64,000 nt of DNA from Pelomonas parva (GCF_043555835.1 NZ_JBIGHV010000002.1:310001-374000); one strand, 5' to 3'; positions 39,789 to 48,317 are shown, numbered from the stretch's first letter. Translations and numbers: made by a program. The notes: generated by a model from the letters alone, not told the origin.

Positions 39789-40516
39789 GTGTCCAGCTTG
39801 AGAAGGCGGCGGCGCTTTTGCGTCTGGTCGACATAGACCTGCAGCGAGCGGCTGGCGGCGGGGTCGAGGTCGACGAAGGAGCAGCCCAGCTGCAGCATGC
39901 CCTGCGCATCGCCGGCGATGGGGCTGGCATGGTGGGGCAGCAGCGCGACGCGCAGCGCGGTGATGCGGTCCAGCTCCAGCACGAGGCCGGCGGCGACCTG
40001 GCCTGGGGGCAGGGGAGAGAAGTCGGCCGGCAGCGCCAGGGCCAGGCCGCCGATGCTGATGTCCAGCACACGCAGCGCGCGGCCGGGCTCGACGGCGCCG
40101 GGCAGCACGACGCGCGGGTAGACGCTGCCGGCCGGCTGCACGCGGAAGGACTGGCGGCGCTGGAAGCGGTACAGCCGCTCGGGCAGGCTGCTGCGCAGCA
40201 CGGCGCCCTGTTCGCCACTGACGAGGACGGTGTCGTCCAGCTCGAACTGCAGCTTGATGGTGCCCAGGTAGGCCACGGCGGTGATCTCGCCGCCGGCCAC
40301 CAGCGCCTGGCTGATGCCTTCGGGGTCGGCGCCGATCTCCAGGCCCAGCACGCCGGCTTCGGTGTCGAAGGCACAGATGCGGCTGGGCAGGCTCTGACCC
40401 GGCGGGCCGCTCAGCAGCACGGCGGCGTTGCCACGCTGCAGTTGCTGCAGGTAGGCGGCGACTTCGGCAGGCGCGGTGACGCGGAACTCCTCGGGGGCGA
40501 CTTCAGGGGCGGGCAT
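39785..40516 (-). CDS. ycgR: YcgR-like flagellar brake, PilZ domain
   Basis: A 243-residue c-di-GMP receptor predicted to slow the flagellar motor. The N-terminal YcgR domain covers about 8-115, and the PilZ domain about 118-235. The c-di-GMP binding residues are visible in RRQSFRV (RxxxR) and DISIGGLAL (DxSxxG). It lies 23 nt after fliT and overlaps the pilin gene by 4 nt, so it is probably transcribed from the fliS promoter as a late flagellar gene, as in E. coli where ycgR is FliA-dependent. Confidence 0.9.
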   Translation of the reverse strand: MPAPEVAPEEFRVTAPAEVAAYLQQLQRGNAAVLLSGPPGQSLPSRICAFDTEAGVLGLEIGADPEGISQALVAGGEITAVAYLGTIKLQFELDDTVLVSGEQGAVLRSSLPERLYRFQRRQSFRVQPAGSVYPRVVLPGAVEPGRALRVLDISIGGLALALPADFSPLPPGQVAAGLVLELDRITALRVALLPHHASPIAGDAQGMLQLGCSFVDLDPAASRSLQVYVDQTQKRRRLLKLDT

Positions 40517-40539
40517 GCCGGGAATGTTATGCCTCGCGG

Positions 40540-40839
40540 TCAGTGAACGAGTCTGCTTTTACCCTTCAGAACGTGATCCAAGTCCTCCAGCCACGGCTCG
40601 GCGAGGTGGCGGATCTCGGCGTCATTGAGCAGGATGCGCTGCATGATGCGCGTCTTCAGCTGCGACTCGCCAGCGGCCAGCTGGCTTTGATGGGCGGCGG
40701 ACTTGAGCTGCGAGATCAGCAGCACGCAGGCGCCTTCCAGCTTGACGACCTCGTCCCAGTTGCCGGTGCGGGCCGCCGAAAGCATGTCGGCGCTGGCCTG
40801 CTCGATGGCTTCGTAGTAGTTCAGCAGTTCGGAGTTCAT
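40540..40839 (-). CDS. fliT: Flagellar export chaperone FliT
   Basis: A small 99-residue helical protein located directly after fliS, where FliT is expected. FliT chaperones the cap protein FliD and can restrain FlhDC. Helical segments cover nearly the whole length, with LNYYEAIEQASADMLSAART at the N-terminus. The chosen ATG is 32 nt after the fliS stop; sequence similarity in the family is low, so position carries much of the assignment. Confidence 0.82.
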   Translation of the reverse strand: MNSELLNYYEAIEQASADMLSAARTGNWDEVVKLEGACVLLISQLKSAAHQSQLAAGESQLKTRIMQRILLNDAEIRHLAEPWLEDLDHVLKGKSRLVH

Positions 40840-40871
40840 TGCGGGTACCCGGATGATTCGTGGACGGGGGC

Positions 40872-41318
40872 TCAGGCGGCGCGGGCCGGGGCGGCGTCGG
40901 CAGCGGACGGTGTCTGGCCGATGGTGGCCCAGGCGTCGCGCACCGGGGCGAGCAGGCGCTTGCATTCCTCGATGGCGGCAACGTCGCTGTGCAGGTTGGC
41001 ATGGGTCAGCCGCATGCACACATAGGCATAGAGGTCGCGCAGGTCGCGGGCAAGCTGGCTGGAGTCGAGGTTGAGGGCGGCCTTGAGGCCCTCGTCCAGG
41101 ATGCGCACGCTGCGGCACAGGGCGTTGTTCTTGACGGCGGTGTTGTCCGCCTGGATGGCGGCGATGGCCAGGTTCATGCTCTCCATGACGCCGTCGAACA
41201 GCAGGGCCACGAGCCGGTGCGGGCTGGCGCTGAGCACATCGGTCTCGACGCCGACCCGGCCGTAGGCGGAACCGGGGCGCTGCACGCGGGGGGAGAAGGG
41301 GGAGGGGTTTCCGTACAT
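40872..41318 (-). CDS. fliS: Flagellin export chaperone FliS
   Basis: A 148-residue helical-bundle chaperone that binds flagellin before export. Family motifs: AYGRVGVETDVLSASPHRLV, LLFDGVMESMNLA and LARDLRDLYAYVCMRLTHAN. First gene of a unit fliS-fliT-ycgR-fimT; a good FliA promoter lies 28 nt upstream. Confidence 0.95.
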   Translation of the reverse strand: MYGNPSPFSPRVQRPGSAYGRVGVETDVLSASPHRLVALLFDGVMESMNLAIAAIQADNTAVKNNALCRSVRILDEGLKAALNLDSSQLARDLRDLYAYVCMRLTHANLHSDVAAIEECKRLLAPVRDAWATIGQTPSAADAAPARAA

Positions 41319-41345
41319 GAGGCTTCTCTGGGCTGGATACCTGAA

Positions 41346-41372
41346 ATTTCGGCCTCTGGCCGGTGAACTTGA
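41346..41372 (-). promoter_or_regulatory. FliA (sigma-28) promoter of fliS unit
   Basis: Reading on the minus strand: TCAAGTTC, 11 nt, GCCGAAAT, very close to the consensus TAAAGTTT-N11-GCCGATAA. It lies between the fliD terminator and the fliS start. Confidence 0.75.
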
Positions 41373-41397
41373 GGCGGCCAGCCCGCATCGCGGCGTT

Positions 41398-41421
41398 AAA
41401 AAAGGCGCCCGCAGGCGCCTT
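41398..41421 (-). terminator. Rho-independent terminator of fliD
   Basis: On the minus strand AAGGCGCC-TGCG-GGCGCCTT is followed by a run of T, about 27 nt after the fliD stop. Confidence 0.9.
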
Positions 41422-41448
41422 GTTCGTCGTCTCTCTGCGGACCCCCCC

Positions 41449-42852
41449 TCAGCTGGACGATTTGTTGCCGAACTGCTGGTTCACGTAGGCGGACAGCCCG
41501 CTGAGCTGGCTCATCTTCAGGTCCAGTGCGCCGTACTGGGCGCGCAGGCGCTGTTCGGTCAGCGACAGCGAGTCCTGCAAGCGGCTGATCGTGTCTTCGT
41601 TGCTGCTGACGCGTTTTTGCAGGCTGCTCTGGCCGGCCGTGATGGCGCCGTCCGTGCCCAGGATCTGGGTGGCGAACCGGTTCCATCGCAGCGCAAAACC
41701 CTGGTTGCTGGGCGTGACCGTGTCGGGCGCGGCGAACAGCTTCTTCAGGTCGGTGAGGTTGGTGAGTGCCTTGTCGAGCTTGGTCGCGTTGACCGTCAGC
41801 GTGCCGTTCTGGCCGGGTTCCAGGCCGATGTCGGCCAGCCGGCTGAAGGCGCCGGCGAGTGACGTGCCGCCGCCGGTGATGCCGCGCAGCATCTGCTGCA
41901 CGGACACGGCCTTGGTGTCGCCCTGCAGCACGCCGGCGGCCTTGCTGCCGGCGTCGTACTTGGTCTGCTCGCGCATCAGGTTGAGCAGGCCGTTGTAGGC
42001 AGTGACGAAGTCGGTGATCGCCTTCTTCACGCTGGCCGTGTCGTTGACGGTGCTGACGTTGATGGCGTTGGCCGACGGCTTGAGCAGCGTCACGCTCATG
42101 CCGTCGGACAGGCCGGTCAGCGTGTTGCTCTCGGAGGTCAGGTCCAGCCCGTTCCAGTTGAACTGGGCATTGCTGGCGGCCTGGGCCCGGGTCATGCCGG
42201 AGCCGCTGGCCGGGTCGTAGGCCAGATCGGCCAGGGCGGGCGTGTCGGCCGTGATCTGGAAAGCCTGGTTCTCGCCGGTGCTCAGCGAGCGGATGACCAG
42301 GCGCGTGCCGGCCGCGTCGTTGACGAGGCTGGCGCTGACGCCGGCGTTGGCGGCGTTGATCTTGTCGCGGATGCTGGTCAGCGAGTCGGTGCCGGTGATG
42401 GCGACGTTGACCGGCGTGCTGCCGTCGCGGCCGGTGAAGACCGGCGGGTCGCCACTCCAGCGGCCCAGCGCGATGGTCAGCGTGCCGTCACCGATGGTGC
42501 TGCTGCCGCCGGCGAAGATGCGGCTGGCGACCGACTGCGCGGAGGCCAGCTGGGTGACCTTGAGCAGGTGGTTCTGGTTGCCGGCGCTGGTGGCGCTGAC
42601 GCTGGCGACGGTGGCGTCGGAAACGCTGACCGTGGAGGCGTTCCACAGGCTGGCGTCAGAAAGCTTCTGCGCCGCCGTCTGCATGTTGGACACGGCCGAC
42701 TGCAACTGCCCGTAGGCGGAGATCTTGGTCTGCAGCTTCGCCGAGGCCTGCTTGATGTCGTTGATCGGCTTCTGCTCGATCGAGATCAGCTTGCTGACGA
42801 GGCTTTCGACATCGAGACCACTGCCGATACCGAGCGATGAAATGGTGGCCAT
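41449..42852 (-). CDS. fliD: Flagellar filament cap protein FliD
   Basis: Caps the filament and inserts flagellin subunits; 467 residues. N-terminal motif ISSLGIGSGLDVESLVSKLI is typical, and the C-terminal coiled-coil part ends LSGLSAYVNQQFGNKSSS. An upstream in-frame start four codons earlier exists, but MATISS at 42852 matches the family. It has its own FliA promoter and terminator. Confidence 0.95.
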   Translation of the reverse strand: MATISSLGIGSGLDVESLVSKLISIEQKPINDIKQASAKLQTKISAYGQLQSAVSNMQTAAQKLSDASLWNASTVSVSDATVASVSATSAGNQNHLLKVTQLASAQSVASRIFAGGSSTIGDGTLTIALGRWSGDPPVFTGRDGSTPVNVAITGTDSLTSIRDKINAANAGVSASLVNDAAGTRLVIRSLSTGENQAFQITADTPALADLAYDPASGSGMTRAQAASNAQFNWNGLDLTSESNTLTGLSDGMSVTLLKPSANAINVSTVNDTASVKKAITDFVTAYNGLLNLMREQTKYDAGSKAAGVLQGDTKAVSVQQMLRGITGGGTSLAGAFSRLADIGLEPGQNGTLTVNATKLDKALTNLTDLKKLFAAPDTVTPSNQGFALRWNRFATQILGTDGAITAGQSSLQKRVSSNEDTISRLQDSLSLTEQRLRAQYGALDLKMSQLSGLSAYVNQQFGNKSSS

Positions 42853-42883
42853 GACCCTTTCCAATCTGACTGTTACCGGAGGG

Positions 42884-42910
42884 TCTTCGGCGCCCCGGCG
42901 GAGAACTTGA
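42884..42910 (-). promoter_or_regulatory. FliA (sigma-28) promoter of fliD
   Basis: On the minus strand TCAAGTTC, 11 nt, GCCGAAGA; seven-of-eight style matches in both halves to the sigma-28 consensus. It lies about 32 nt before the fliD ATG. Confidence 0.75.
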
Positions 42911-42941
42911 GAGAAATTTGCGTTTTTTCAGCGGCGCCATG

Positions 42942-42977
42942 AAAAACGCCGGGAAATCCGACCTGCGGACCCCGGCG
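42942..42977 (-). terminator. Terminator of first flagellin gene
   Basis: On the minus strand CGCCGGG and CCCGGCG form a 7-bp stem with a 17-nt loop, followed by five T residues. It lies 28 nt after the flagellin stop and upstream of the fliD promoter. Confidence 0.7.
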
Positions 42978-43005
42978 TTGCTGGGTGGCGCTGGCGCCGG
43001 GCGCC

Positions 43006-43989
43006 TCAGCGCTGCAGCAGCTGCAGGACTTGTTGCGGCAACTGGTTGGCCTGGGCGACCATCGCGTTGCCGGCCTGCTGCAGGATCTGGGCCCGCGACA
43101 TGTTGGACGTTTCCTGGGCGTAGTCGGCATCCATGATGCGCGAGCGGGCCGAGGTCTGGTTCTCGACGGCGACTTGCAGGTTGGCGATCACCGAGTCGAA
43201 GCGGTTCTGCGTCGCGCCGAAGGTTGAGCGGGCCAGGTTGACCTGGGCCAGCGCGAAGTCCAGGAACTGCACGGCCACCAGCGGGTCACCTTCATCGCCG
43301 TTGGCACCCGTCAGCGCTGGGGCGACGGCGGCGGCGAAGTCCACCGCGGCGGTTGGCGGCGGGCCGCCCGTGCCGCTGCCGGCCGCGCCCAGGATGTTGA
43401 TCTTGGTGCTGTTGACGGCGGCTTCCAGCGCGCCGTCGTTGCCGTTGGGCGTGCCGCTGGTGCCGGGGGTGGTGCCGAGGATGTCGCTCTGCGTGATGAC
43501 GATCTGGTCATCCACCGTGGCGTTGGCGCCCACCTGGAAGGTGAACGAGGAGTTCGCGCCGCCCGGAAAGCCCGTCAGGATGGGCGAGCCGTTGAAGTTG
43601 GTGTTGCGCACCAGCCGGCCGACTTCGGTCTGCAGCTGCGTGAACTCGTTGTTCAGCGCCGCCCGGTCCTGCGTGTTGTTGGTGCCGTTGGCCGCCTGCA
43701 CCGCCAGCTCCCGCATGCGCTGCAGCATGTCGCCGACCTTGCCGAGCGAGCCTTCCGCCGTCTGCGTCAGCGAGATGCCGTCGTTGGCATTGCGCATCGC
43801 CACCGACATGCCACGCACTTGCGTGTTCATGCGTTCGGCAATCGCCAGTCCGGCTGCGTCGTCCTTGGCGGAGTTGACCCGCAAGCCGGAGGACAGGCGC
43901 TGCATCGAGACCGACAGCAGGCCCTGGGAACTGTTCAAGTTCCGCTGTGCGTTCATCGACGCGATGTTCGTATTGATGGTCTGGGGCAT
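43006..43989 (-). CDS. Flagellin (copy nearest fliD)
   Basis: Filament subunit, 327 residues. N-terminal D0/D1 (MPQTINTNIASMNAQRN, LSSGLRVNSAKDDAAGLAIA) and C-terminal D1/D0 (RSRIMDADYAQETSNMSRAQ, ending LQLLQR) are canonical; the short central part (about 150-245) is Gly/Asn/Pro-rich and carries little of the D2-D3 domains of enteric flagellins. It is the longest of three tandem copies. I found no convincing FliA promoter in the 174-nt gap upstream, unlike the other two copies. Confidence 0.95.
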   Translation of the reverse strand: MPQTINTNIASMNAQRNLNSSQGLLSVSMQRLSSGLRVNSAKDDAAGLAIAERMNTQVRGMSVAMRNANDGISLTQTAEGSLGKVGDMLQRMRELAVQAANGTNNTQDRAALNNEFTQLQTEVGRLVRNTNFNGSPILTGFPGGANSSFTFQVGANATVDDQIVITQSDILGTTPGTSGTPNGNDGALEAAVNSTKINILGAAGSGTGGPPPTAAVDFAAAVAPALTGANGDEGDPLVAVQFLDFALAQVNLARSTFGATQNRFDSVIANLQVAVENQTSARSRIMDADYAQETSNMSRAQILQQAGNAMVAQANQLPQQVLQLLQR

Positions 43990-44127
43990 CTGAGCACTCC
44001 TGCAAACGGCCCGGTGAATTCCGGTGTCGGCGCCACCGATTCAGCGACGCGTTGGAGTGCATTGTGTTGGCGCTGTTTGCGGCCCGAAACCGCGAACAAC
44101 GCCGATAAACACGGTCAATAAAGCCCC

Positions 44128-44155
44128 CTGCCGACGACCTCCCGGCCGTCGGCAG
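44128..44155 (-). terminator. Weak terminator-like hairpin after second flagellin
   Basis: On the minus strand CTGCCGAC and GTCGGCAG form an 8-bp stem after the flagellin stop. The downstream T content is poor (GGGGCTTTATT), so some readthrough into the next flagellin is possible. Confidence 0.5.
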
Positions 44156-44163
44156 CGCCGCGC

Positions 44164-45075
44164 TCAGCTGCGCAGCAGTGCCAGCACCTGCTGCGGCAGC
44201 TGGTTGGCCTGCGAGACCATCGCGTTGCCGGCCTGCTGCAGGATCTGCGCGCGGCTCAGGTTGGCCGTCTCGCTGGCGTAGTCGGCGTCCATGATGCGGC
44301 TGCGCGCCGAGGCCTGGCTTTCCACCGACACCTGCAGGCTGGAGATGACGGCGTCGAAGCGGTTCTGCGCGGCACCGAAGGTGGAGCGGGCGGTGTTGAC
44401 CTGCGCCAGGGCCAGGTCGATCTTGGCCACCGAGTCGAGCGCGCCCTGCGTGCCGGGGGCGTAGACGTCGAAGGTCGCGCCGGTGCCCGCCGCACCGACG
44501 TTCAGGATGTCCGTCGTGAGCGCGTTGGCGACGTCGGCCAGCGCGCCTTGGTTGGTGTCGGCAACGACGGTGGTGGTCAGGATGTCGGCACCCGTCATCG
44601 TGATGACGTCGTTGGCCGTCGCGTTCGCGCCGACCTGGAAGGTGGTCGCGGTGGAGCCGGTCAGGACCGGGTTGCCGTTGAAGTTGGTGTTGCTGGACAG
44701 CCGCGTGATTTCCTGCTGCAGCAGTGCGAACTCGTTGTTCAGCGCATTGCGGTCGTCGGTGTTGTTGGTGCCGTTGGCGGACTGCACGGCGAGTTCACGC
44801 ATGCGCTGCAGCATGTCGCCGATCTTGCCGAGCGCACCTTCCGCCGTTTGGGCGAAGGAGATGCCGTCGTTGGCATTGCGGATGGCCACGGCCATGCCGC
44901 GCACCTGGGTGTTCATGCGTTCGGCGATCGCCAGCCCGGCGGCGTCGTCCTTGGCCGAGTTGACCCGCATGCCCGAAGACAGGCGCTGCATGCTCACCAT
45001 CAGCGAGCCTTGCGAGGCCGACATGTTGCGCTGGGCGTTCAGCGAGGCGAGGTTGGTGTTGATGATTTGGGGCAT
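44164..45075 (-). CDS. Flagellin (middle copy)
   Basis: Filament subunit, 303 residues, with the same D0/D1 ends as its neighbours (MPQIINTNLASLNAQRNMSA; C-terminus ending QLPQQVLALLRS). The middle (about 140-210) is the variable part. It has a close FliA promoter about 110-135 nt upstream, a long leader for a flagellin mRNA. Confidence 0.95.
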   Translation of the reverse strand: MPQIINTNLASLNAQRNMSASQGSLMVSMQRLSSGMRVNSAKDDAAGLAIAERMNTQVRGMAVAIRNANDGISFAQTAEGALGKIGDMLQRMRELAVQSANGTNNTDDRNALNNEFALLQQEITRLSSNTNFNGNPVLTGSTATTFQVGANATANDVITMTGADILTTTVVADTNQGALADVANALTTDILNVGAAGTGATFDVYAPGTQGALDSVAKIDLALAQVNTARSTFGAAQNRFDAVISSLQVSVESQASARSRIMDADYASETANLSRAQILQQAGNAMVSQANQLPQQVLALLRS

Positions 45076-45183
45076 GACGCGTTCCTTTCAGTGCCGATGG
45101 TTGGAATCCGAGCCCATGCAGCGGGTGCAATGGCCGGGATGGCCTGTTGCGGTGCGCTGACGAGTTGGGACCCGTTGAGACCG

Positions 45184-45211
45184 TTATCGGTGCTGTCGGT
45201 GGAACGCTTGA
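45184..45211 (-). promoter_or_regulatory. FliA (sigma-28) promoter of middle flagellin
   Basis: On the minus strand TCAAG, 16 nt, CCGATAA. The -10 half is a perfect match to the sigma-28 consensus core. Confidence 0.75.
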
Positions 45212-45369
45212 GAGCGAGTCTCCAATTAATGGGCCGCGCAATCGCCTGAATTGGGAGGCAATTGGCGGCCTTTTAGGGTGCTTGAGCTGGCGGGCTTTGC
45301 CCTTTGGGCTCAACGACGACTGCCGCTGATGATGGAGAGCTCAGGACCAGCGTCGAGGCTGGCCCAGCC

Positions 45370-46281
45370 TCATCGAAGCAACTGCAGCACTTGCTGCGGT
45401 TGCTGGTTGGCCTGGGCGATCATGGCCGTACCGGCTTGCTGCAGGATCTGTGCGCGGCTGAGGTTGGCGGTTTCCATCGCGTAGTCGGCATCGACGATGC
45501 GGCTGCGGGCGGCGGACTGGTTCTCGACGGCAGTACCCAGGCTGCCGATGACGGCGTCGAAGCGGTTCTGCGCCGCGCCGAAGGTGGAGCGTGCCACGTT
45601 GACCTGGGCGATCGCCAGGTCGATCTTGGCGACGGAGTCCAGCGCGCCGATCGTGCCGCTACCGGTGTAGGTCGCGAAATCGGTACCGGTGCCGGCAGCG
45701 CCGACGGCCAGGATGTCGGTATTCGTGGTGTTGGCCACTTCTGCCAGCGCGCCGTCGTTCGTGGCCGCCGCCGTGGCCGTGCCCAGCATGTTTTGGCCGC
45801 TGATGGAGATGGTGTCGTTGCTGGTCGCGTTGGCGCCCACCTGGAAGGCGAAGGCCGTCGTGTTGGTCAGCACGGACTGGCCGTTGAACGTGGTGTTGTT
45901 CGTCAGGCGGGTGATTTCTTCCTGCAACTGCGTGAACTCGTTGTTCAGCGCGGTGCGGTCGTCGCTGTTGTTGGTGCCGTTGGCGGACTGCACGGCCAGT
46001 TCGCGCATGCGCTGCAGCATGTCGTTGACCTTGCCAAGGGCGCCTTCTGCCGTCTGGGCCAGCGAGATGCCGTCGTTGGCGTTGCGGATCGCCACATTCA
46101 TCCCCTTGACCTGGGAGTTCATGCGTTCGGCGATCGCCAGGCCGGCCGCGTCGTCGCGGGCGGAGTTGACACGCAGGCCGGACGAGAGGCGCTGCATGGA
46201 GACAGCCAGCGCACTCTGCGCCGTGCTGGCGTTTCGCTGCGCGTTGAGCGACAGCAGGTTGGTATTGATGGTTGCAGCCAT
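45370..46281 (-). CDS. Flagellin (copy farthest from fliD)
   Basis: Filament subunit, 303 residues, starting MAATINTNLLSLNAQRN and ending QPQQVLQLLR. The frame stays open 31 codons upstream, but that part lacks flagellin sequence, and ATG 46281 gives the usual start. Variable middle at about 145-215. A FliA promoter lies about 230 nt upstream, so the leader is long. Confidence 0.95.
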   Translation of the reverse strand: MAATINTNLLSLNAQRNASTAQSALAVSMQRLSSGLRVNSARDDAAGLAIAERMNSQVKGMNVAIRNANDGISLAQTAEGALGKVNDMLQRMRELAVQSANGTNNSDDRTALNNEFTQLQEEITRLTNNTTFNGQSVLTNTTAFAFQVGANATSNDTISISGQNMLGTATAAATNDGALAEVANTTNTDILAVGAAGTGTDFATYTGSGTIGALDSVAKIDLAIAQVNVARSTFGAAQNRFDAVIGSLGTAVENQSAARSRIVDADYAMETANLSRAQILQQAGTAMIAQANQQPQQVLQLLR

Positions 46282-46717
46282 GATTTGCTTCCTGTTAGCT
46301 AGAGAGAACCCGGCAAAGGCGCCGGCGAAGACCCGGGTGCCCGGGTGAGGCACCCGTGCTGCCCACGCAGGCACGCCTTGGTAGACGAGCCCTTGTGGCT
46401 ACGCCCGACGCCAGTCAACCGTTGAAGCTCGTCCTGCGCCGCAGCGCCTGACACCACCTCGGCTTTCCAGCCGGACCACGGAACCGTTGCCGGCGCCGTT
46501 GCAATGGCTATCGGACAGCCGCCCATGTTTCTTGAGTCGTTTTGTCAAGGGGTGTGATCTTTTGAACAGAGGCAGTTGCAACGCCTTGTTCGCTGGATCG
46601 GGCGGCGCCCAGGAAAATGGCCCGTCAGGCGCCGGCTTTTCGGCAGATCGGGGCCAGGGCCCCTGCCTACAGTCCAACCCATCCCGGCCGATAGGCGTGC
46701 CGGTCTGGAGTTCAGCG
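46282..46717. other. Intergenic region with flagellin promoter and upstream of TPR gene
   Basis: A 436-nt divergent gap. It contains the FliA promoter of the third flagellin (46509-46535), several GC-rich inverted repeats near 46330-46350 (ACCCGGGTGCCCGGGT) and a GCCGATAG at 46688-46695 on the plus strand that resembles a sigma-28 -10 but has no good -35. No gene is supported here. Confidence 0.5.
46509..46535 (-). promoter_or_regulatory. FliA (sigma-28) promoter of third flagellin
   Basis: On the minus strand TCAAG, 16 nt, CCGATA, same spacing as at the middle flagellin. It would leave a 5' leader of about 220 nt. Confidence 0.7.
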
Positions 46718-47176
46718 ATGCCCGCCCTGTCCACATCCGTTCGCAACAACGTCATCCGCCATCCCGCCGCTGCGGAGCCGGAGAGCGCCCTGATGCTGCT
46801 GGCCCGCGCCCGCAACGCCGCGTTTGCCGAGGCGGCGCGCGGCAACCTGGGCCAAGGCCTGGGCATCCTGCAGAGCGCCATGGAAGACGAGCCGGTCAGC
46901 CATGAACTGCAGGCCGACATGGCGGCCCTGCTGCTCGTCGCCGGTCGCCTGGACCAGGCCGCCCAGTGCGCCGAGCGCGCGCTGCAGATCCAGCCCCACC
47001 ACGGCCCCAGCCTCTACACGCTGGGCTTCGCGCTGTCCGGCCTCGGCCGGAGCCAGCGTGCCATCGAGGTGCTGACCGCGCTGAAAGCCGGCCCCGGCCG
47101 CGATAACCTGCTGGATGGCGCGCCTGACCTGCTGCCGGTGGCCATGCAGGAGCTGGAGCGGCTGCTGCGCACCTGA
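46718..47176 (+). CDS. Small TPR-like protein of unknown role
   Basis: A 152-residue helical protein between the flagellin cluster and flhDC. Residues about 35-125 look like two to three TPR units (GLGILQSAMEDEPVSHELQA, AAQCAERALQIQPHHGPSLY, GFALSGLGRSQRAIEVLTAL). No signal peptide or membrane segment is seen. The ATG at 46718 has GGAG upstream; the frame is open earlier but without protein-like character. A good terminator follows. Its place suggests a flagellar regulatory or secretion-linked role, but that is only inference. Confidence 0.8.
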   Translation: MPALSTSVRNNVIRHPAAAEPESALMLLARARNAAFAEAARGNLGQGLGILQSAMEDEPVSHELQADMAALLLVAGRLDQAAQCAERALQIQPHHGPSLYTLGFALSGLGRSQRAIEVLTALKAGPGRDNLLDGAPDLLPVAMQELERLLRT

Positions 47177-47199
47177 CCCGCCTGCCAACTTCCCTCGAC

Positions 47200-47240
47200 G
47201 AAGCCCCGCCAGCGCAAGCTGCCGGGGCTTCGGTGCTTTT
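47200..47240 (+). terminator. Terminator after TPR gene
   Basis: GAAGCCCC and GGGGCTTC form an 8-bp stem with a 16-nt loop, followed by GGTGCTTTT, about 24 nt after the stop. It isolates the TPR gene from flhDC. Confidence 0.75.
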
Positions 47241-47402
47241 GGCGGCCGCCAACCCGACGCAGCTGTAGGAATTTCACTGACACGGCCTTCCCAAAAACGG
47301 GACGCTGCGCACGGAGCCAGCCTGATATCGCCGGAGAAGGGCGGTCAACACAATCCGTTTCACTGATCCGCAACACCCCCTCACCTCTGAACGGAAGCTG
47401 CC

Positions 47403-47723
47403 ATGAACACCGACCAAATGCTCGCCGAGATCCGTGAAGCCAACCTGTCCTACCTGATGCTGGCCCAGAGCCTGATCCGCGCCGACCGCGACCAGGCGCT
47501 GTATCGCCTGGGCATCAGTGAAGACACGGCCACGCTGATCGGCACGCTGAGCCCGGCGCAGATCATGAAGATCGCTTCCGGCAACACGCTGCTGTGCGCC
47601 TTCCGCATGAACGACGACCTGGTGTGGGGCCTGCTGACCAACCACAGCAAGCCGGGTGCGAACGAGAGCGTGTCCCGCCTCCACGCTTCGATCCTCATGG
47701 CCGGCCGCCACGAGCACGCCTGA
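47403..47723 (+). CDS. flhD: Flagellar master regulator subunit FlhD
   Basis: Partner of FlhC in the FlhD4C2 activator of class II flagellar genes; 106 residues. Family sequence: EIREANLSYLMLAQSLIRAD and RLGISEDTATLIGTLSPAQI. First gene of flhDC; the 162 nt between the preceding terminator and the ATG should hold the promoter, but I see no confident -10/-35. Confidence 0.95.
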   Translation: MNTDQMLAEIREANLSYLMLAQSLIRADRDQALYRLGISEDTATLIGTLSPAQIMKIASGNTLLCAFRMNDDLVWGLLTNHSKPGANESVSRLHASILMAGRHEHA

Positions 47724-47757
47724 TCTCGCAATATTCATCTGATTCCAGGAGCCCACC

Positions 47758-48294
47758 ATGCGCGTCAAGAGCATCCTCACCGAAGCCCGGCAGATCGAAC
47801 GTGCCGTTCAGCTGATCCATCTGGGTGCCCGCCTGCAGGTGCTGGAATCGGAAACCGACCTGTCCTACGAGCGCCTGCTGCGTCTCTATAAAGAAGTGAG
47901 CGGCAAGTCGCCGTCCAAGGGCCAGCTGCCTTTTTCGACGGACTGGTTCATGACCTGGCAGCCCAACATCCACGCCAGCCTGTTCCTGAACATCCACGAG
48001 TACCTGAACAAGGCTGCGGAAATGGACGAGATCGACACCGTCATCAAGGCCTACCAGCTCTACCAGGAGCAGACCACGGCCCAGGGCCTGGAGGCCATGC
48101 TCTCCGTCACCCGCGCCTGGCGCCTGGTGAAGTTCGTCGACAACGGCATGCTGACGCTGACCAAGTGCGCCAAGTGCAACGGCCAGTTCGTGACCCACCC
48201 GCACGAGATGGCCCGCCACTTCGTCTGCGGCCTGTGCAACCCGCCGGCACGCGCCGGCAAGGGCCGTGCACAAGGCTCCATCCAGATGCACTGA
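47758..48294 (+). CDS. flhC: Flagellar master regulator subunit FlhC
   Basis: DNA-binding subunit of FlhD4C2; 178 residues. The zinc site of four cysteines is visible as CAKC (about 140) and CGLC (about 159), and the N-terminal RQIERAVQLIHLGARLQVLE is typical. It follows flhD by 34 nt. Confidence 0.96.
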   Translation: MRVKSILTEARQIERAVQLIHLGARLQVLESETDLSYERLLRLYKEVSGKSPSKGQLPFSTDWFMTWQPNIHASLFLNIHEYLNKAAEMDEIDTVIKAYQLYQEQTTAQGLEAMLSVTRAWRLVKFVDNGMLTLTKCAKCNGQFVTHPHEMARHFVCGLCNPPARAGKGRAQGSIQMH

Positions 48295-48317
48295 TCAACC
48301 CCGCTACGCTCGCGGGC

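Noticed and set aside
43990..44163. GCCGATAA on the plus strand between two flagellin genes
   Set aside because: It is oriented away from both flagellin genes and has no -35 at the proper distance; no plus-strand gene follows.
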